From contig NZ_FOZP01000006.1 in assembly GCF_900116115.1 (NCBI RefSeq), positions 62,001-126,000 of the forward strand: DNA of 64,000 nt. The letters run 5' to 3'. Positions 63,501 to 64,000 of this stretch are shown in pieces. The stretch is from Lutibacter maritimus (GTDB lineage Bacteria; Bacteroidota; Bacteroidia; Flavobacteriales; Flavobacteriaceae). Position numbers and translations under genes: made by a program. Numbering within the stretch: the first letter of the stretch is position 1; the number at the start of each line of letters is the position of its first letter. The notes under the pieces were generated by a model that did no database searches, was not told where the DNA came from, and saw only the letters and a list, made by a program, of their open reading frames with translations.

Positions 63501-64000
63501 ATATTTCTAACATCAATTGTTGTTGCATTTCTATTTGTTACCCAAACTTCAATTTTAGTGATATTTATTGGGCTATTTATTAGTGGGTAATCTTTTAAAG
63601 CAGTATTGTAATTATCTTTAAAATATTGTGATAGAAAAAAGTGACGGTTTTCATCATAATCTGTTGCTTGTAACTCAAATTCTTCTATTGTGGAGCCTCC
63701 TTGCGCAGCAACGGAACGAGATTGTGATTTTTGTTCAGCAAAAACACCCGTTACAGTAGTTTTTCCAAATTGTAATTGTGTTTTAACACCAAATAAACTT
63801 TGCGCGCCAACAATTAATGAATTTTTTATAGGCATACTTACGTTACCCACTTCTATTTTTTGAAGAATATCATCTTCGGTTGGTGTATATTCTAACTTTA
63901 TTTGATTTTGAAAATTAAATGTTGACTGTGTATCGTATTGTGCACCAACTTTTAATCTAGTTCCAACTTTAGCCTGAATACTAGCACTTATTTCTTGATT
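57530..64000 (-). CDS. sprA: Cell-surface gliding/type IX secretion protein SprA (5' part outside window)
   Basis: At least 2157 residues are in view. The frame stays open to the right edge: before the GTG at 63850 it continues as 'FNFQNQIKLEYTPTEDDILQ', typical SprA sequence, so the true start lies beyond 64000. SprA forms the giant outer-membrane translocon barrel of the type IX system and is needed for gliding. Repeats of the 'GNVSMPI..SLI.GAQSLFG..TQLQFGK' type and the C-terminal strand 'SSGISIRYILGN' are visible. It fits with the T9SS-sorted protein at 42088. Confidence 0.95.
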   Translation of the reverse strand, partial: NQEISASIQAKVGTRLKVGAQYDTQSTFNFQNQIKLEYTPTEDDILQKIEVGNVSMPIKNSLIVGAQSLFGVKTQLQFGKTTVTGVFAEQKSQSRSVAAQGGSTIEEFELQATDYDENRHFFLSQYFKDNYNTALKDYPLINSPINITKIEVWVTNRNATTIDVRNIVALADIGEADPTNIGPANVVPNPGASYPSNSANNIVDILTLDNVVRKISTVGNGLSPYSMQQGRDYSVLENAIKLRPDEFTLHPQLGFISLNRRLADSDVLAVAFEYTISGDSKVYKVGEFTSDGIIAPDNIVVKLLRSEIISTKIPMWDLMMKNIYSLQTFRMQQEGFRLELLYADDATGVPINILQNAETPGVADKTLLNLFDIDRLDQSQFLTPEGDGYFDYVEGATVNSEKGYIIFPSVQPFGDDLASKLTNAADANYIFKELYEITQSEAKNNFQQKDKYLLKGYHKSESANGIPLGAFNVPQGSVKVTSGGRELVEGVDYVVDYQMGRVQIVNPSLEASNAPIQVSVENNAAFNLQTKRFFGIDIEHKFSDKFIAGATFLNLNEKPITQKALFNQEPINNTIFGLNASYGTEVPFLTKLVNKLPNIDTDVMSNISVRGDFAYLKPGSPKRIEQNGEATSYVDDFEGSQIPLEIKSIQQWHMASTPQYQTKFNFGGSASDLSYGYKRARLAWYIIDPLFYGGSSLKPSNINNTDLSRAEVRRIRYEELFPEQDLDLTQSTVVRTLDLAYYPNERGSYNFDTNNVGPDGKFTDPQDRWAGITRALTTTNFEQSNVEYIQFWLMDPYDHYSITNEEGLPVGVNPNDPTNQVGEVYFNLGNISEDILKDGRKMYENGLPVDPLNTNNTDTTIWGKIPTNQSLLYAFSDKDSERLSQDVGFDGLNDEEEIAQFGNSFGPDPANDNYSYFRSTEYDNSDASILTRYKKFNNTQGNSPTNNLSTESYPTSATTFPDVEDIDKDQTMNSVESYYQYKVSLNKNDLVVGQNNIVDEKRVKVKLEDGSEKEFRWLQFRIQVSTPDEIVNDITGFNSIRFMRIFLTKFKMPVVLRFGELQLVRGDWRRYTKTLDETITPPQDLTNTQLQNFEVGVVNIQENEDKTPISYVLPPGIEREILRGSATLQKQNEQSLSLKVTDLEPEETRAIFKNVKVDLRMYKHLKLFIHAEGVQTKPQVQNDEIKAIVRIGSDLNDNYYQLEKLITISNYGVSTALEVWPEENNLDVFLEYLGKLKLMRFDEGVAPNQLYPAIDTPSPIEGLEGYEIRVKGNPNLANIKTIMLGVKNVSNTNQSAEVWFNEMRVSEFDNEGGWAAVVSADANIADFANVSVTGRMETKGFGGIEQRVNERSQEDTKTYDVVTNVNLGQMLPKDWGIKLPLSYSISEEIKDPKYDPQYQDVLFEEAKNINPNSDKARDLTKRRSISLINVRKEFNPNSEKNKKFYNVENLSVSYAYNETYHRDYNVQKYLDQNVRTSANYNYNFNEFTLEPFKNWESVNGKYLNFIKDFNVNLLPSTISISSNIFRSYNEQLSRSLIEGLPQLPTLTQRNFLFDWDYNIGYNLTKSLQLNFRAANNYIYDDFDRADDIQLFDNFFSIGRPDHYHQSLNGTYKLPLNKFPFMDFMKADFTYAADFDWQASSQSYIDKVGNVIQNANTQTLGVDIDFNLFYKTVGIERLFSKKSATLNSENLNTPTTPRPNLNAKKSKTLGGKIGQSFYGILTSVKKARVNYTENNGTYLPGYVPEIGFLGRDNFNGSLSPTLGFVFGSQIDIRQKAIENGWLLSRNADDPYYNKTYSYTHFNKLDLNITVEPFNDLDIDFRGSKTYTKNSSQQLDVVNNVLNTDSPITEFGNFSISHNMLKTAFNNSDANFEEFKANRAIIAQRLALSTGQPIDGFGNTSQQVSLPAFVAAYSGTDASKISLNAFREVPIPGWQLNYKGLMKNKWFKKQFRSFSLSHSYNSLYSITSFSNNLEYNVNSPYENKDIAGNYFNKTLFTNVNLLEEFSPLIKVDVKMKNSFSFSGRINKDRGLTLNFNNNTITQVKGKEYIIGLGYRIKDLAMKFRFGGELTKLKGDLDLRADISLRDNETIIRAIDEDNNQVTGGQKLLSLKFFADYAISNNLTASFYFDQSSSRYAISTTFPRQSVSSGISIRYILGN

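Noticed and set aside
63848-63850. GTG as the real start of sprA
   Set aside because: The reading frame stays open to the right edge and encodes recognisable SprA sequence upstream of it, so the gene is cut by the window.

Overview
The window is AT-rich DNA from a member of the Bacteroidota, most likely the Flavobacteriaceae. The support is: the gliding/type IX secretion protein SprA, a type IX-sorted surface protein, a TonB-dependent receptor with a CarboxypepD_reg-like N-terminal domain, a bacterial GGGP synthase, Bacteroidota-type promoters (TAnnTTTG) and the absence of Shine-Dalgarno sequences. Three tRNA genes (Ala-GGC, Arg-CCT, Asn-GTT) are all on the minus strand.

Positions 1-23,300 are an accessory island lying against the 3' end of tRNA-Ala. 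It opens with a mobile-element module: an excisionase-type HTH protein, two tandem small PriCT_2-like proteins, an SF2 helicase-like protein and a DUF1643 protein. A separate PD-(D/E)XK-like gene (4281-6032) follows. Then comes a compact 14.8 kb plus-strand operon (6152-20916) with almost no intergenic space. Its order is hsdM, hsdS, a PD-(D/E)XK nuclease-like gene, a small membrane protein, a DUF262+DUF1524 (GmrSD-like) gene, a second DUF262 gene, hsdR, a YgjP/M48-type metallopeptidase, a proteasome/HslV-like Ntn-hydrolase and a 76-aa protein. This looks like a type I restriction system carrying a second, modified-DNA-type restriction module plus two proteolytic enzymes. The right end of the island (20.9-23.3 kb) is mostly non-coding, with inverted repeats and GC-rich patches around one DUF6943-type gene.

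Positions 23,300-31,900 are housekeeping: ahcY; a PPTase, GGGP synthase, PnuC and NadR-like kinase run of genes; ArfB; and a TPP riboswitch in front of a TonB-dependent receptor (thiamine uptake). A GH53 galactanase and tRNA-Arg follow.

Positions 32,000-45,400 are a patchwork. They hold two decayed receiver-domain fragments, an intact hybrid histidine kinase, an esterase/GH3 operon with a divergent Nudix-type regulator, and a large type IX-sorted protein inside a 64-bp inverted repeat. Four related repeats, each built from the tRNA-Asn terminator and in two cases also the tRNA 3' end, divide this stretch into blocks. This reads as repeated past integration or recombination at tRNA-Asn, although no integrase is present.

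Positions 45,400-64,000 are conserved chromosome: sucAB, a small outer-membrane protein, a retropepsin-like protease, a CHAT-TPR/PKD-barrel gene pair, TonB, a VanZ-like protein, gcvH and sprA, which runs off the right edge.
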